DNA from: Oryzomicrobium terrae
Lineage (GTDB): Bacteria > Pseudomonadota > Gammaproteobacteria > Burkholderiales > Rhodocyclaceae
DNA length: 64,000 nt
NCBI RefSeq assembly: GCF_008274805.1
Contig: NZ_CP022579.1
Span: 2,542,001 to 2,606,000, forward strand
Direction: 5' to 3'
In this document: piece after piece, positions 20,980 to 30,649 of the stretch
How positions within the stretch are numbered: position 1 is the stretch's first letter
Layout of the letters: every line of letters starts with the position of its first letter
Position numbers and translations under genes: made by a program
Notes under the pieces: model-generated
Seen by the model: only the letters and a program-made list of their open reading frames with translations
Databases searched by the model: none
What the model was told of the DNA's origin: nothing

Positions 20980-23900
20980 ATGGCATGCCGCCCTCCTCCG
21001 ATCATGCCAACGGAAACTCATAGCACAACGGCACGGGCCGGCATCGACAGGACGCGCCCGTTGAACGCACATTCCGGCTTTGAAACCAAGGTTCTGACCG
21101 GTTTCATCGCTGCGGTGCTGGTCGTCGTCGCCCTTGCCGCCGCCACCTGGAAATTAGCCCAGGACGCGACGGAAGAAACGCACAAGGTCGGCCACACCCA
21201 CGAGGTGCTCAACAATCTGGCCCAGGCCAAGGCTCAGACGCTGCAGGTCGAACTGAGTACGCAGAATTTCCGCATTTCGGGAAACGCACACCACCTGCCC
21301 GAACGGGATGCGGCCATGGCGGCACGGGAAACCATCCTGAGCCGCATCAAGGCTCTCACCGCCGACAATCCCTACCAGCAGGAGCATTGGGAACAGCTGC
21401 GCGCAGTAATCGATCAGCGTATTGCGATTTCCCGGGAGGTCCAGCGCTTGCGCGCCACCCTCGGTGCCGAGGCCGCCAACGCCTACGTTGCGAGCGCGCC
21501 GCTACAGGAAACCCGGGAGCGCACCCACCGGCTGATGCGCGAAATGGAAGACGAAGAGAACCGGCTTCTGGCAAGTCGCAGTGCCGAACAGCAACGCAGC
21601 CGCCAGTTTCTGGCCATCGCCAGCCCCATTGCCGCCCTGTCCCTCGCCCTGCTGCTGGTCGCGACCTATTTCCTGATCCGCCGCCAGCTGCGGGAAACCG
21701 AGGTGAGTCAGAATGCCCTGGCCGGCAGCGAAGAACGCCTTGCCATCACCCTGCATTCGATCGGCGACGGCGTGCTGGCGACGGACGCCGAAGGGCGCAT
21801 CACCCAGCTCAACCCGGTTGCCGAACGGCTGACCGGGTGGACCTCGGCCGAAGCCCAGGGACAGCCGGTGGATGCGGTGTTCCGCATCATTCACGAAACA
21901 ACCCGGGCGCCGGCCTTGGTCCCGGTAACCAAGGTCCTGGAGACAGGCCAGATCCAGGAGCTGGCCAACCACACCGCCCTGATCGCCCGGGACGGCCGCG
22001 AGCATCCGATTGCCGACAGCGCAGCACCGATACGGGATGCGGCCGGTCAGATACGTGGCGTTGTGCTGGTATTCCGCGACGTAAGCACTGAACGCCAGGC
22101 CCAGCGGCTGATCGTGGAGCAGAACGAAGCCTTGGAGCAGCGGGTGCGCGAACGAACGGAACAGCTGCGGGAAAGCGAAGAGCACCTGCGCAGCGTGATC
22201 GGCAGCGTTCCAGCCCTGATCGCCTTCGTGGATGCGCAACAGCGCTATGTCTATGTGAACGACCAGTACCGCACGCGCTTTGCCCCGGAACGACACGACA
22301 TCACGGGCTGCACGGTGCGCGACATCCTCGGGGAAGAACGCTATGCGATTGCCGCCCCTCTCATCGCCGGGGTGTTGGCGGGGCACGCACAAAGCTACGA
22401 CTGGCAACCCTTCCCCGACGTCTGGCAGGTGGTCAGTTACATGCCCAGACGGGATGCTCAAGGGATGGTGAGCGGCTACTACGTGCTGGGGGTCGACATC
22501 ACCGAGCGCAAAGCAGCCGAAGCAAAGATCCAGACGCTCAACGCCAGCCTTGCCCAGCACCTCCAGGATCTGGAGCATGCCAGTCGGGCGTTGCGCACCC
22601 TCAGCGCCGGCAACCGGACCATGCTGCGGGCCACCGACGAGCAGGAACTGCTCGACAGCATGTGCCAAGCCATCGTCACGACCGGCGGCTACGACACGGC
22701 GATTGTCTGGTACCGGTGCGACGACGCGACCCACTCGCTGCAGCCGATGGCCGAGCACGGCTACCCGGGAGGTCTCACCGCCCTGCGCCGCCTGCCGACC
22801 ACCTGGGCCGAAAACCAGCGCGGCCGGGGGGCCGTCGCCACGGCGATCCGTACCGGTCAGACCAGTGTCGCGGCGGACATACATCACAACCCGGACTACC
22901 AGCCGTGGACCACCAGCCTAAGCGACTACGCCTCAGTGATCGCCTGCCCGCTCGAGGTCGGTGGCAAGACCATTGGCGCCCTGGCCATTTACGACGGGGA
23001 GCCGAACACCTTCGGCCCGGACGAAAGCGCCCTGCTGACCGAATCCGGGGATGACCTGGCCTTCGGCATCGCCACCCTGCGGGCGCGCGCCGAGCAACAA
23101 AAGAACCGGGAGGCCATGTTCCGGCTTACCCACTTCGACCCCCTTACCGGCTTGCCCAATGCCACCCGGTTCACGGAGGCGATCACCGCCGCCCTGGATG
23201 CCAGCCACGCCCCCCCCGAGCCGTTCGCCGTGCTCCAGACCAATGTCGAGCGGCTGAGCCAAATCAACGATGCCCTGGGCTTCAGCCACGGCGACCAGTT
23301 GTTGCGCGAATTCGGCATGCGGCTGCACAGCGCCATGCCGGCCTCCGCCACGGTGGCACGACTGCGTGGCGACGAATTCGCCATCCTGCTGCCCGCCAGT
23401 GACGAAGCCGTCGGAATGGAGGCCGTGCGCCGCCTCGAGATGACCATTGCCCGTCCGTTCCGGATCGCCGACATCGCCCTCGACGTGACGGCGAAGATCG
23501 GGATCGCCCTGTTCCCTCAGCACGGAACAACCCCTCACGACCTGTACCGGCACATGGATATCGCCGTGCACCAGGCCAAGGAAAAAGGGCTACGGCACGT
23601 CATGTTCAACCCAGCCCAGACCCCTGACCAGGCGCGCCGGCTGACCATCGCCAGTGAACTGCGACGAGCCATCGACGGTGGCGACCTGCGGCTTTACCTA
23701 CAACCCAAGGTGGACATGGTGACCGGCCGGGTCTGCGGTTCGGAAGGGCTGGTACGCTGGCAGCACGCCACCCGGGGTCTGATCTATCCGGGAGAATTCA
23801 TCGACCTGGCCGAGAGCACCGGGCTCATCAAGCCGCTCACCGAGTGGGTTATCGAGGCGGCCCTGAGCCTGAACCGGGGCTGGGCACGAGAAGGCCGGGC

Positions 23901-24432
23901 ACTGCCGATTGCCGTGAACCTGTCGGCCCGCAACCTGCATGACGATGAACTGCTGACCAAGATCCGCCAGTTGCACAAGGCCCTGGACGTGGCCCCTGGA
24001 CTGCTCGAAGTGGAACTCACCGAAAGCACGGTGATGGAAGACGCCGGATTCGCCCTGCAGGTCTTGCACGATCTGCGCGATGATGGAATCCCCCTCTACA
24101 TCGACGATTTCGGCACGGGCTACTCCTCCCTCCGCTACCTGCAAAAATTGCCGGTCGATTACATCAAGATCGACCAATCGTTCGTGCGCCACATGTCCAC
24201 CCACAAGGACGCCGCCCTGATCGTGCGCTCGACCATCGACCTGATCCACGACCTGGGCCGCAAGGCCGTTGCCGAAGGCATCGAGACCCAACAGGACTGG
24301 GATCAGCTGGCCCTCCTGGGCTGCGACATGGCCCAGGGTTACTTGATCGCCAAGCCAATGCCGGCGGAGGAATTCCCGGCCTGGGTGGAGCGTTTTCGCC
24401 CCCCGGAAACGAGCGGCGGCCCGCCGTCCTGA
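20980..24432 (+). CDS. CHASE3-PAS-PAS-GAF-GGDEF-EAL membrane sensor
   Basis: 1150 aa. TM1 is about 38-58, a periplasmic CHASE3 sensor about 60-205 and TM2 about 210-233. PAS domains lie about 250-370 and 405-515 and a GAF about 545-705. The GGDEF domain (710-875) has RGDEF near residue 796 instead of GGDEF, so cyclase activity is doubtful. The EAL domain (890-1140) starts EGLVRW instead of EALxRW but keeps NLSARNL, ELTES, YIDDFGTGYSS, KIDQSF and AEGIE, so some c-di-GMP phosphodiesterase function is possible. The start at 20980 is uncertain; an ATG at 21004 is also in frame. It lies alone after the rhlE terminator. Confidence 0.88.
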   Translation: MACRPPPIMPTETHSTTARAGIDRTRPLNAHSGFETKVLTGFIAAVLVVVALAAATWKLAQDATEETHKVGHTHEVLNNLAQAKAQTLQVELSTQNFRISGNAHHLPERDAAMAARETILSRIKALTADNPYQQEHWEQLRAVIDQRIAISREVQRLRATLGAEAANAYVASAPLQETRERTHRLMREMEDEENRLLASRSAEQQRSRQFLAIASPIAALSLALLLVATYFLIRRQLRETEVSQNALAGSEERLAITLHSIGDGVLATDAEGRITQLNPVAERLTGWTSAEAQGQPVDAVFRIIHETTRAPALVPVTKVLETGQIQELANHTALIARDGREHPIADSAAPIRDAAGQIRGVVLVFRDVSTERQAQRLIVEQNEALEQRVRERTEQLRESEEHLRSVIGSVPALIAFVDAQQRYVYVNDQYRTRFAPERHDITGCTVRDILGEERYAIAAPLIAGVLAGHAQSYDWQPFPDVWQVVSYMPRRDAQGMVSGYYVLGVDITERKAAEAKIQTLNASLAQHLQDLEHASRALRTLSAGNRTMLRATDEQELLDSMCQAIVTTGGYDTAIVWYRCDDATHSLQPMAEHGYPGGLTALRRLPTTWAENQRGRGAVATAIRTGQTSVAADIHHNPDYQPWTTSLSDYASVIACPLEVGGKTIGALAIYDGEPNTFGPDESALLTESGDDLAFGIATLRARAEQQKNREAMFRLTHFDPLTGLPNATRFTEAITAALDASHAPPEPFAVLQTNVERLSQINDALGFSHGDQLLREFGMRLHSAMPASATVARLRGDEFAILLPASDEAVGMEAVRRLEMTIARPFRIADIALDVTAKIGIALFPQHGTTPHDLYRHMDIAVHQAKEKGLRHVMFNPAQTPDQARRLTIASELRRAIDGGDLRLYLQPKVDMVTGRVCGSEGLVRWQHATRGLIYPGEFIDLAESTGLIKPLTEWVIEAALSLNRGWAREGRALPIAVNLSARNLHDDELLTKIRQLHKALDVAPGLLEVELTESTVMEDAGFALQVLHDLRDDGIPLYIDDFGTGYSSLRYLQKLPVDYIKIDQSFVRHMSTHKDAALIVRSTIDLIHDLGRKAVAEGIETQQDWDQLALLGCDMAQGYLIAKPMPAEEFPAWVERFRPPETSGGPPS

Positions 24433-24580
24433 TCCCCTGACGCCCTGCCCCCTTGCGTCCTGATCCGCCTGCACCGTAGCAGCGTCGCCCGCGGGTTCTG
24501 GCGAACACTGCCGGCCGCTGCCCACGGCCCCGCTAACGAACCGCTGGCGCCACGCAGCAGCATGCCGCCTCAGCAGTCAT

Positions 24581-24608
24581 AAAAAAGCCGGGCGCACCGC
24601 CCGGCGTT
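24581..24608 (-). terminator. rho-independent terminator of the PP2C gene
   Basis: GCCGGGCG at 24587-24594 pairs with CGCCCGGC at 24598-24605 over a 3-base loop. On the minus strand it is followed by six T residues. It lies 25 bp past the phosphatase stop. Confidence 0.85.
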
Positions 24609-24629
24609 TCCCTTGCCTTCCACCAGCAC

Positions 24630-25442
24630 CTACCCCGAGGTGACCGGTGTGCTGCCCACCGGGCGGCGCACCGATGCCAGACCGGGCTTGGCCACCGGTA
24701 TCTCGTTCAGTCGTACCAGAGCGAGGGACAGGTTGTCGCCCTCGCCGCGGCCCCGGCTGCGGGCGCGCCGCATCATTTCCTCGGCCGCCTCCCGGGCGGA
24801 CTGGGTGGCGACCAAGCCTCCCAGTTCGGCATCGGCGAAGTACCCCCACAAGCCGTCGGAGCAGACGAGGAAGGCATCCCCCGCGGCCAGGGCGTCGTTA
24901 TGGCCGATATCGACCAAGGGGGTCTCCCGGCCGCCCAGGGCGGTGAGCAGGACGTTACGGTTGGGATGGAAGGAGGCTTCCTCCTCGCTGATCTTGCCGT
25001 CGCGCACCAGTTGGCCCACGTAGGAATGGTCGTCGGTACGCTGCTGCAGCTGGCCGTTGCGGAACCAGTAGAGGCGCGAATCGCCGCAATGGGCCCAGGT
25101 GGCCCGGGTGGGTTCAAGAAGCAGGACCACGCCGGTGCTGTGGGGGTCCTTCTCGTTGATGAAGCGCCCGGCCCGGATCAGGGTGTGGGCTTCATCGAAG
25201 ATCATGCGCAGCAGTTCCTCGGGCGTGTCCTCACTGGGGCTGTAGCCTTCCAGGCACTGGCGCGCGGTATGGATCACCTGCTCGGCGGCCAGGGCCCCGC
25301 CTTCGTGCCCGCCCATGCCGTCGGCAACCACGGCCAGGACGACGCCACGCAGGCGCGGATGGGGCAGCAGGGCGACCCGGTCCTGCTGCTCGTGGCGGTC
25401 GCCGATGTGCTGGGAAACGCAAACATCAAGCTGCAAGGGCAT
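24630..25442 (-). CDS. PP2C-type serine/threonine protein phosphatase
   Basis: 270 aa. DRHEQQDR, VADGMGGHEGG (metal-binding Asp and Gly), WAHCGDSRLYWF, LVCSDGLWGYF and GDNLSLAL are the PP2C motifs in order, with all metal-ligand aspartates kept. It is a soluble bacterial PppA/Stp-like enzyme that dephosphorylates proteins. No Hanks-type kinase gene lies in the window, so its partner is elsewhere. It follows glcF on the same strand but with a 173-bp gap, which probably holds its own promoter. Confidence 0.92.
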   Translation of the reverse strand: MPLQLDVCVSQHIGDRHEQQDRVALLPHPRLRGVVLAVVADGMGGHEGGALAAEQVIHTARQCLEGYSPSEDTPEELLRMIFDEAHTLIRAGRFINEKDPHSTGVVLLLEPTRATWAHCGDSRLYWFRNGQLQQRTDDHSYVGQLVRDGKISEEEASFHPNRNVLLTALGGRETPLVDIGHNDALAAGDAFLVCSDGLWGYFADAELGGLVATQSAREAAEEMMRRARSRGRGEGDNLSLALVRLNEIPVAKPGLASVRRPVGSTPVTSG

Positions 25443-25615
25443 GATCGGCGATTTCGGGAAGGGGGACGAGGAAGCGGCGCAAAGTATTTATGACCTTTTG
25501 CTGACAAGCATAGCATGCGGCCCCGCTCGCTTCCCGGCCAGCCGACACATGGTCGAACGCTGCACCAGTCGTGCCTTTCCCCTGCATCCGGCAGCACCGC
25601 CAAGACGGTTGCGGC

Positions 25616-26872
25616 TCAGCCGGCCGCCTCGTCCAGTGCCTCGTCGAGCAACTCGATCCAGTGCTTGACCGGCGTCGCCGTACCCGCCGCCAGATGGGTC
25701 AGACAGCCGATGTTGGCGGTGACGATCACGCCCGGGTTACCCGCCTCCAGAGCCGCCAGCTTGTTGCTGCGCAACTGCTTGGACAGCTCGGGCTGGGTCA
25801 GGGAATAGGTACCGGCCGAACCGCAGCACAGGTGGCCGTCGGCCACCGGGCTCAAGGTATAGCCGGCGGCGGCGAGCAGGCGCTCCACCACGCCGCGGAT
25901 CTGCTGGCCGTGCTGCAGAGTGCACGGAGAATGGAAGGCCACCTTGGCCGGCACCGGCGCAGCCGCCTTGGCCTTGGCCAAGGCCCGGCCGATGGCCAGT
26001 TCCTCGCCGGCCACCACTTCGGCCACGTCCCGGGCCAGGGCGCTGATGCGCGCGGCACGGGGTCCGTAGGCCGGGTCGTGGCGCAGCAGGTGGCCGTATT
26101 CCTTGACTTGGGCGCTGCACGCCGAGGCCGTCACCAGGATCGCCTCGGCGCCGGCCTCCACCGCCGGCCACCAGGCGTCGATGTTGGCACGCATGTCGTC
26201 CAGGCCGCCGTCCTGGTCGTTCAGGTGGTAGCGCAGGGCGCCGCAGCAGCCGGCCTTCTTCTCGCCCTGGCGGACGATGCTGATGCCCACCCGATCGAGT
26301 ACTCGGGCGGCGGCGGCGTTGATATTGGGGGCCAGGCCAGGCTGGACGCAGCCTTCGAGCAGAACCACCTGGCGGGTGTGGCGCGCCGCCGGACGGGGCC
26401 GGGCCGGCGCCACGTCGTGGACCTTTTCCGCCAGGGCCTCGGGCAGCAGGGGCTTGGCCAGGCGAGCGACTTTCAGCGCCGTCTCGAACAAGCCCCGGTT
26501 GGGCAGCACGGTGCGCAACGCCCGGTAGAGCAACTGCTGTCTGGCCGGGCGCGGCACCTGGGCCTCGACGATGCCCCGGCCGATGTCGAGCAGCCGGTGG
26601 TACTGGACCCCGGAGGGGCAGGTGGTCTCGCAGGAGCGGCAGGTCAGGCAGCGGTCCAGGTGCAGGCGGGTCTTTTCCGTCACTGCCTGGCCTTCGAGCA
26701 GTTGCTTGATCAGGTAGATGCGCCCGCGCGGCCCGTCCAGCTCATCGCCAAGCAATTGGTAGGTGGGACAGGTGGCGGTGCAAAAACCGCAGTGCACGCA
26801 CTTGCGCAAGATGGTGTCGGCTTCCCGGCCTTCCGGGGTGTCGCGGACGAAATCGGCGAGTTGGGTTTGCAT
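25616..26872 (-). CDS. glcF: glycolate oxidase iron-sulfur subunit
   Basis: 418 aa. Two ferredoxin motifs, CVHCGFCTATCPT (residues 25-37) and CLTCRSCETTCPSGV (about 75-89), bind 4Fe-4S clusters. Two CCG-type motifs follow (GCCGALRYH and CCGSAGTYSL), as in GlcF and lactate or heterodisulfide oxidoreductases. It passes electrons from GlcD/GlcE to the respiratory chain during oxidation of glycolate to glyoxylate. Third structural gene of the glcD-glcE-glcF set. Confidence 0.95.
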   Translation of the reverse strand: MQTQLADFVRDTPEGREADTILRKCVHCGFCTATCPTYQLLGDELDGPRGRIYLIKQLLEGQAVTEKTRLHLDRCLTCRSCETTCPSGVQYHRLLDIGRGIVEAQVPRPARQQLLYRALRTVLPNRGLFETALKVARLAKPLLPEALAEKVHDVAPARPRPAARHTRQVVLLEGCVQPGLAPNINAAAARVLDRVGISIVRQGEKKAGCCGALRYHLNDQDGGLDDMRANIDAWWPAVEAGAEAILVTASACSAQVKEYGHLLRHDPAYGPRAARISALARDVAEVVAGEELAIGRALAKAKAAAPVPAKVAFHSPCTLQHGQQIRGVVERLLAAAGYTLSPVADGHLCCGSAGTYSLTQPELSKQLRSNKLAALEAGNPGVIVTANIGCLTHLAAGTATPVKHWIELLDEALDEAAG

Positions 26873-26970
26873 GGCGAAAGTCTCGTCAGGGCGTTCTTAT
26901 CGGGTGGGCACGTTGCGCTGTGGCCTGGGAGCCGAGCAGTCAGCAGGGCGCCGCTGAAGGCAGTTCCGGG

Positions 26971-28074
26971 TCAAAAGTCGGGGTAGAGGCGCCCCGGGCC
27001 GAAGACGCCCTTGGGGTCGAACTCGCGCTTGAGGTTGCGGTTGAGCGCCGCCATGCCCGCCGACAAGGGCTGAAAGGCGCCGCCGGCGCGCAACTTGGCC
27101 TCGTCGCTGGCCCGGTACAGGGTGGCGTGACCGCCGGCGGCAAGGGCTGCAGCGCGTACCTTGTCGCTGGAAGCATCGCTGTTCAGCCAGCGCAGCGCCC
27201 CCCCCCACTCGACCAGCACCGGGCCGGGCAGATCGAGGGGCTGGGCCACCGACGGCAGTGACAGGCGCCACAGGTTCTTGCCCGACTGCAGCGCAGTGGT
27301 GAAGAAGGGATGGGACTGGTCCCGCAATCCTTGCCAGAAGCCGCGCCCCACCTCGCTCTCCAGCCCCTCGCCGCCGAGCGTGGCCTGGGCGGCGGAAACC
27401 GCCGCCTCGGCCCCGGACAGGCGCACCAGCAGGGCACCGTCGTGCCAGGCAGTGGCGGAGATGGGCAGGGGCTGGCCGCCCCAGCGATTGACCCGGAGGA
27501 TGCCCTCGGCCTGGTCGCAAGCAAAGCGCAGGGTGGCCTCGGCCACCGGCACTGGCAGCACTTTCAGCGACACCTCGGCGATCAGCCCCAGGGTGCCCAG
27601 GCTGCCGGCCATCACCCGGGAAACGTCGTAGCCGGCCACGTTCTTCATCACCTGGCCGCCGAAGGTGAGCACCCGGCCCTGACCGTCGATGACCTGGGTG
27701 CCGAGCACGAAGTCGCGCACCGCCCCAGCCTGGAGGCGGCGCGGCCCGGACAGGCCGGCGGCGACCACGCCGCCGATGGTGGAGGCGGGGGAAAAGCGCG
27801 GCGGCTCGAAGGCCAGCATCTGCTGCCGTTCCGCCAGCACCGCCTCGATCTCGGCCAGGGGGGTGCCGGCCCTGGCGGTGATCACCAGCTCGGTGGGCTC
27901 GTAGGCGATCACGCCGCAATAGGCGGCGGTGGACAGGACCTCGCCGTGCAGCGGGCCACCGTAGAAGTTCTTGCTGCCACCGCCCTCGATGCGCAGCGCA
28001 GTGTTGGTCTCGGCAGCGTGGCGGATGCGGGCGGCAAAGTCGGCCAGCAGGGTGTCAGAGGAATCCATGGTCAT
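26971..28074 (-). CDS. glcE: glycolate oxidase FAD-binding subunit
   Basis: 367 aa FAD-binding PCMH-type protein. GGGSKNFYGG and STIGGVVAAGLSGPRRLQAGAVRDFVLG bind the FAD pyrophosphate. The end, KREFDPKGVFGPGRLYPDF, is the conserved GlcE tail. It forms the glycolate dehydrogenase complex with GlcD and GlcF. It lies 28 bp after glcD. An ATG two codons inside is an alternative start. Confidence 0.95.
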   Translation of the reverse strand: MTMDSSDTLLADFAARIRHAAETNTALRIEGGGSKNFYGGPLHGEVLSTAAYCGVIAYEPTELVITARAGTPLAEIEAVLAERQQMLAFEPPRFSPASTIGGVVAAGLSGPRRLQAGAVRDFVLGTQVIDGQGRVLTFGGQVMKNVAGYDVSRVMAGSLGTLGLIAEVSLKVLPVPVAEATLRFACDQAEGILRVNRWGGQPLPISATAWHDGALLVRLSGAEAAVSAAQATLGGEGLESEVGRGFWQGLRDQSHPFFTTALQSGKNLWRLSLPSVAQPLDLPGPVLVEWGGALRWLNSDASSDKVRAAALAAGGHATLYRASDEAKLRAGGAFQPLSAGMAALNRNLKREFDPKGVFGPGRLYPDF

Positions 28075-28102
28075 GGTCGCAGTGAAAGTCAGGGGGCAGG
28101 GA

Positions 28103-29656
28103 TCAGAAACGCGGCAGTTCGGGGAAGGGCATCTGGCCGAAGGAGACGCGCATGCGGCCGTACTCGGCGCAGCGGTGTAGGGTCGGGATGGCCTTGCCCG
28201 GGTTAAGCAGGCCGCGCTTGTCGAAGGCCCGTTTCACGGCGAAGAAGAAGTCCCGCTCGTCACGGCTGAACTGGACGCACATCTGGTTGATCTTCTCGGC
28301 CCCCACCCCGTGCTCGCCGGTGATCGAGCCGCCGAATTCCACCGACTTCTCTAGGATCTCGGCACCGAAGGCCTCGGCCCGCTCAAGCTCCCCTGGCTCG
28401 TTGGCGTCGAACATGATCAGGGGGTGCAGGTTGCCGTCGCCGGCGTGGAAGACGTTGGCGCAGCGCAGGCCGTACTTCTGCGACAGGGCGGCAATTGCCG
28501 TGAGCATCTCGGCCAGGCGCTTCCTCGGGATGGTGCCGTCCATGCAGTAGTAGTCGGGAGAGATGCGCCCCACCGCCGGGAAAGCGGCCTTGCGCCCGGC
28601 CCAGAACTTGAGCCGTTCCTCCTCGCTGCGCGACACGGCCATGGCCCGGGCGCCGCAGCGGTCGAGCACCGCCTTGACCCGGGCGATCTCCTCGGCCACC
28701 TCTTCCGGCGTGCCGTCGGACTCGCACAACAGGATGGCCTCGGCCTCCAGGTCGTAGCCCGCTTGGACGAAGGGCTCCACCGCCAGGGTGGCGGGCTTGT
28801 CCATCATCTCCAGGCCGGCCGGGATGATGCCGGCGGCGATGATCGCCGCCACCGCGTCGCCGGCCTTGTTCACGTCGTCGAAGGAGGCCATCACCACCTG
28901 AGCCAGCTGGGGCTTGGGGGTGAGGCGCACGGTCACCTCGGTGGCCACCGCCAGCATGCCCTCGGAACCGATCATCAGGGCCAGCAGGTCGTAGCCCGGG
29001 GCATCCAGGGCCGTGGAACCGAACTCGACGATCTCGCCGCTAATGGTCACGCCGCGCACCTTGAGCACGTTGTGCACCGTCAGGCCGTACTTGAGGCAGT
29101 GCACCCCGCCGGAGTTCTCCGCCACGTTGCCGCCGATGGTGCAGGCGATCTGGGACGAGGGGTCCGGGGCGTAGTAGAGGCCCAGGCTGGCGGCAGCCTC
29201 CGAGATGGCCAGGTTGCGCACCCCGGGCTGGACCACGGCGGTGCGGGATGCGGCGTCCATGGACAGGATCTGCTTCATGCGCGCCAGGGACAGCACCACG
29301 CCGTGGGCGTGGGGCAAGGCGCCACCGGACAGGCCGGTGCCGGCGCCCCGGGCCACCACCGGCACTTCCAGTTCGTGGCAGATCGCCAGCACCGCTGCCA
29401 CCTGGGCCTCGTCGGCGGGCAAGGCCACCGCCATGGGCACCTGGCGGTAGGCCGACAGGCCATCGCACTCGTAGGGGCGCAGGTCTTCGGCCGCCACTAG
29501 CAGGCTGGACTCGGGCAGTACGGCGCGCAGGCGCTGGAACAGGGTGGTGCGGGCCGCCGCGTTCCGGGCGAAATCCCGGTCAGCCCCGGCATAGTCCGGG
29601 GCCGGGCGCAGGGTAGCCGCACCGTCGGAGGTGGGAGTTGCAGAATCGTGGCTCAT
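28103..29656 (-). CDS. glcD: glycolate oxidase catalytic subunit
   Basis: 517 aa FAD-linked oxidase. VPVVARGAGTGLSGGALP and IGGNVAENSGGVHCLKYGLT are the FAD site. HAGDGNLHPLI and GSITGEHGVG near the C terminus carry the substrate-site histidines of the GlcD/D-lactate dehydrogenase group. It oxidises glycolate (and D-lactate) to the 2-oxo acid. I chose the ATG at 29656 because GGAGGAGA sits just before it; an upstream in-frame extension lacks similarity. Confidence 0.95.
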   Translation of the reverse strand: MSHDSATPTSDGAATLRPAPDYAGADRDFARNAAARTTLFQRLRAVLPESSLLVAAEDLRPYECDGLSAYRQVPMAVALPADEAQVAAVLAICHELEVPVVARGAGTGLSGGALPHAHGVVLSLARMKQILSMDAASRTAVVQPGVRNLAISEAAASLGLYYAPDPSSQIACTIGGNVAENSGGVHCLKYGLTVHNVLKVRGVTISGEIVEFGSTALDAPGYDLLALMIGSEGMLAVATEVTVRLTPKPQLAQVVMASFDDVNKAGDAVAAIIAAGIIPAGLEMMDKPATLAVEPFVQAGYDLEAEAILLCESDGTPEEVAEEIARVKAVLDRCGARAMAVSRSEEERLKFWAGRKAAFPAVGRISPDYYCMDGTIPRKRLAEMLTAIAALSQKYGLRCANVFHAGDGNLHPLIMFDANEPGELERAEAFGAEILEKSVEFGGSITGEHGVGAEKINQMCVQFSRDERDFFFAVKRAFDKRGLLNPGKAIPTLHRCAEYGRMRVSFGQMPFPELPRF

Positions 29657-29706
29657 GGGGTGTCTCCTCCAGGATTTGTTCTGTATAGGGGGCCGGCCGG
29701 CCACTT

Positions 29707-30528
29707 TCAACGGGTCGGGGATTTGCCCGGGGTCCCGGCGGCGGCAAAGGTGGGAGCCAGGTCGCAGGCGATATCCACCCCGAGGGGGATGTCGAGCCGG
29801 GCGGCGGTAGCCGACAGGTGCTGGAAACTGGCGGCCCGGGCGCCGGCCGGATCGCCGGCGGCAATGGCGTCGTAAAGGGCCTGATGCTCGTCCTGGAGCA
29901 GCTGGGTACGCCCCCGGGCGTGCTGCTCGGGGCTCCAGGAAAGACGCCGGGATTCGGAAAACTGCTTGGACAGGAAGCCCACCAGGTCGCGCATCATCGG
30001 GTTGCCGGTGGCCGCCGCCACTGCGCCGTGAAAGGCGTCGTCGTCGCGGCCGCCATCGCCGTGGGCCTCGACCGCCGCCGCCATGCGCGCCAGGGCAGCG
30101 GACATCGCCTTCAGGTCCTTGGGACGGCGGCGCCGGGCGGCCAACTCGGCCACACCGATTTCCACCAGGGTGCGCAATTCGAAGATATGGGCCAGAGATT
30201 GCCGGGCCCGGACCACGTCCTGGTCCGTCGGCATGTCGAAGGCCAGCCGGCTCGGCGTGGCGGCGACGAAGACCCCGGCGCCCTGGCGCGAGATCACCAG
30301 CCCGTCGGCCTTGAGCCGGGCCAGGGCCTCGCGCACCATGGGCCGGGAGACGCCGAATTCGGCCCCCAGATCCTTCTCGGTCGGCAGACGGGCACCGGGG
30401 GCCAGGGCGCCGCTGCGGATGCGCTCGGCCAGGGCCAGGTGCACCGCCTCGGAGCGGCGGGCCGCAGGGGTTGCGGCGGAGGGAGAAGCGGACGGAGAAA
30501 GGGGCGCGTCAGGTGCAGGGGAAGCCAT
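29707..30528 (-). CDS. FadR/GntR-family regulator of the glc genes
   Basis: 273 aa. Residues about 25-90 are a GntR winged helix (ALAERIRSGALAPGARLPTEKDLGAEFGVSRPMVREALARLKADGLV). Residues 105-245 are an FCD ligand domain with conserved metal-binding residues (ELRTLVEIG, DDAFHGAVAAATGN, EHQALYDAIAAGD). It is first in the glcDEF run, 50 bp upstream of glcD, so it is probably a glycolate-responsive GlcC- or LldR-like regulator. A palindromic operator lies 9 bp upstream, so it is probably autoregulated. The N-terminal 24 residues are Ala/Pro/Ser-rich. Confidence 0.9.
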   Translation of the reverse strand: MASPAPDAPLSPSASPSAATPAARRSEAVHLALAERIRSGALAPGARLPTEKDLGAEFGVSRPMVREALARLKADGLVISRQGAGVFVAATPSRLAFDMPTDQDVVRARQSLAHIFELRTLVEIGVAELAARRRRPKDLKAMSAALARMAAAVEAHGDGGRDDDAFHGAVAAATGNPMMRDLVGFLSKQFSESRRLSWSPEQHARGRTQLLQDEHQALYDAIAAGDPAGARAASFQHLSATAARLDIPLGVDIACDLAPTFAAAGTPGKSPTR

Positions 30529-30536
30529 GGGCGAAC

Positions 30537-30553
30537 AACTTGTCAGACAAGTT
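30537..30553 (-). promoter_or_regulatory. operator for the FadR-type regulator
   Basis: AACTTGTC-A-GACAAGTT is a perfect 8-bp inverted repeat around one base. Its core TTGTCAGACAA fits the TNGTNNNACNA pattern of FadR/FCD-type GntR regulators. It sits 9 bp before the regulator's start and just after the -10 box, placed to block transcription of the whole glc run. Confidence 0.75.
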
Positions 30554-30557
30554 CCTC

Positions 30558-30586
30558 ATTGCAGCATGAACTCACCTTTTCGTAAA
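30558..30586 (-). promoter_or_regulatory. promoter of the glc regulator-glcDEF run
   Basis: On the minus strand TTTACG (30586-30581) and TGCAAT (30563-30558) are separated by exactly 17 bp, each 4 of 6 to consensus. The predicted start falls in the operator at 30537-30553. Confidence 0.5.
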
Positions 30587-30649
30587 TAGGCGCGCATCGT
30601 TGCCGCAACCGTAGCCGCCGCTACCCGCTCCTGGGCCCTGTGCGCTGCC

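Noticed and set aside
24433-24580. A small gene between the CHASE3 sensor and the PP2C terminator
   Set aside because: Short overlapping frames only, without a ribosome-binding site or recognisable protein.
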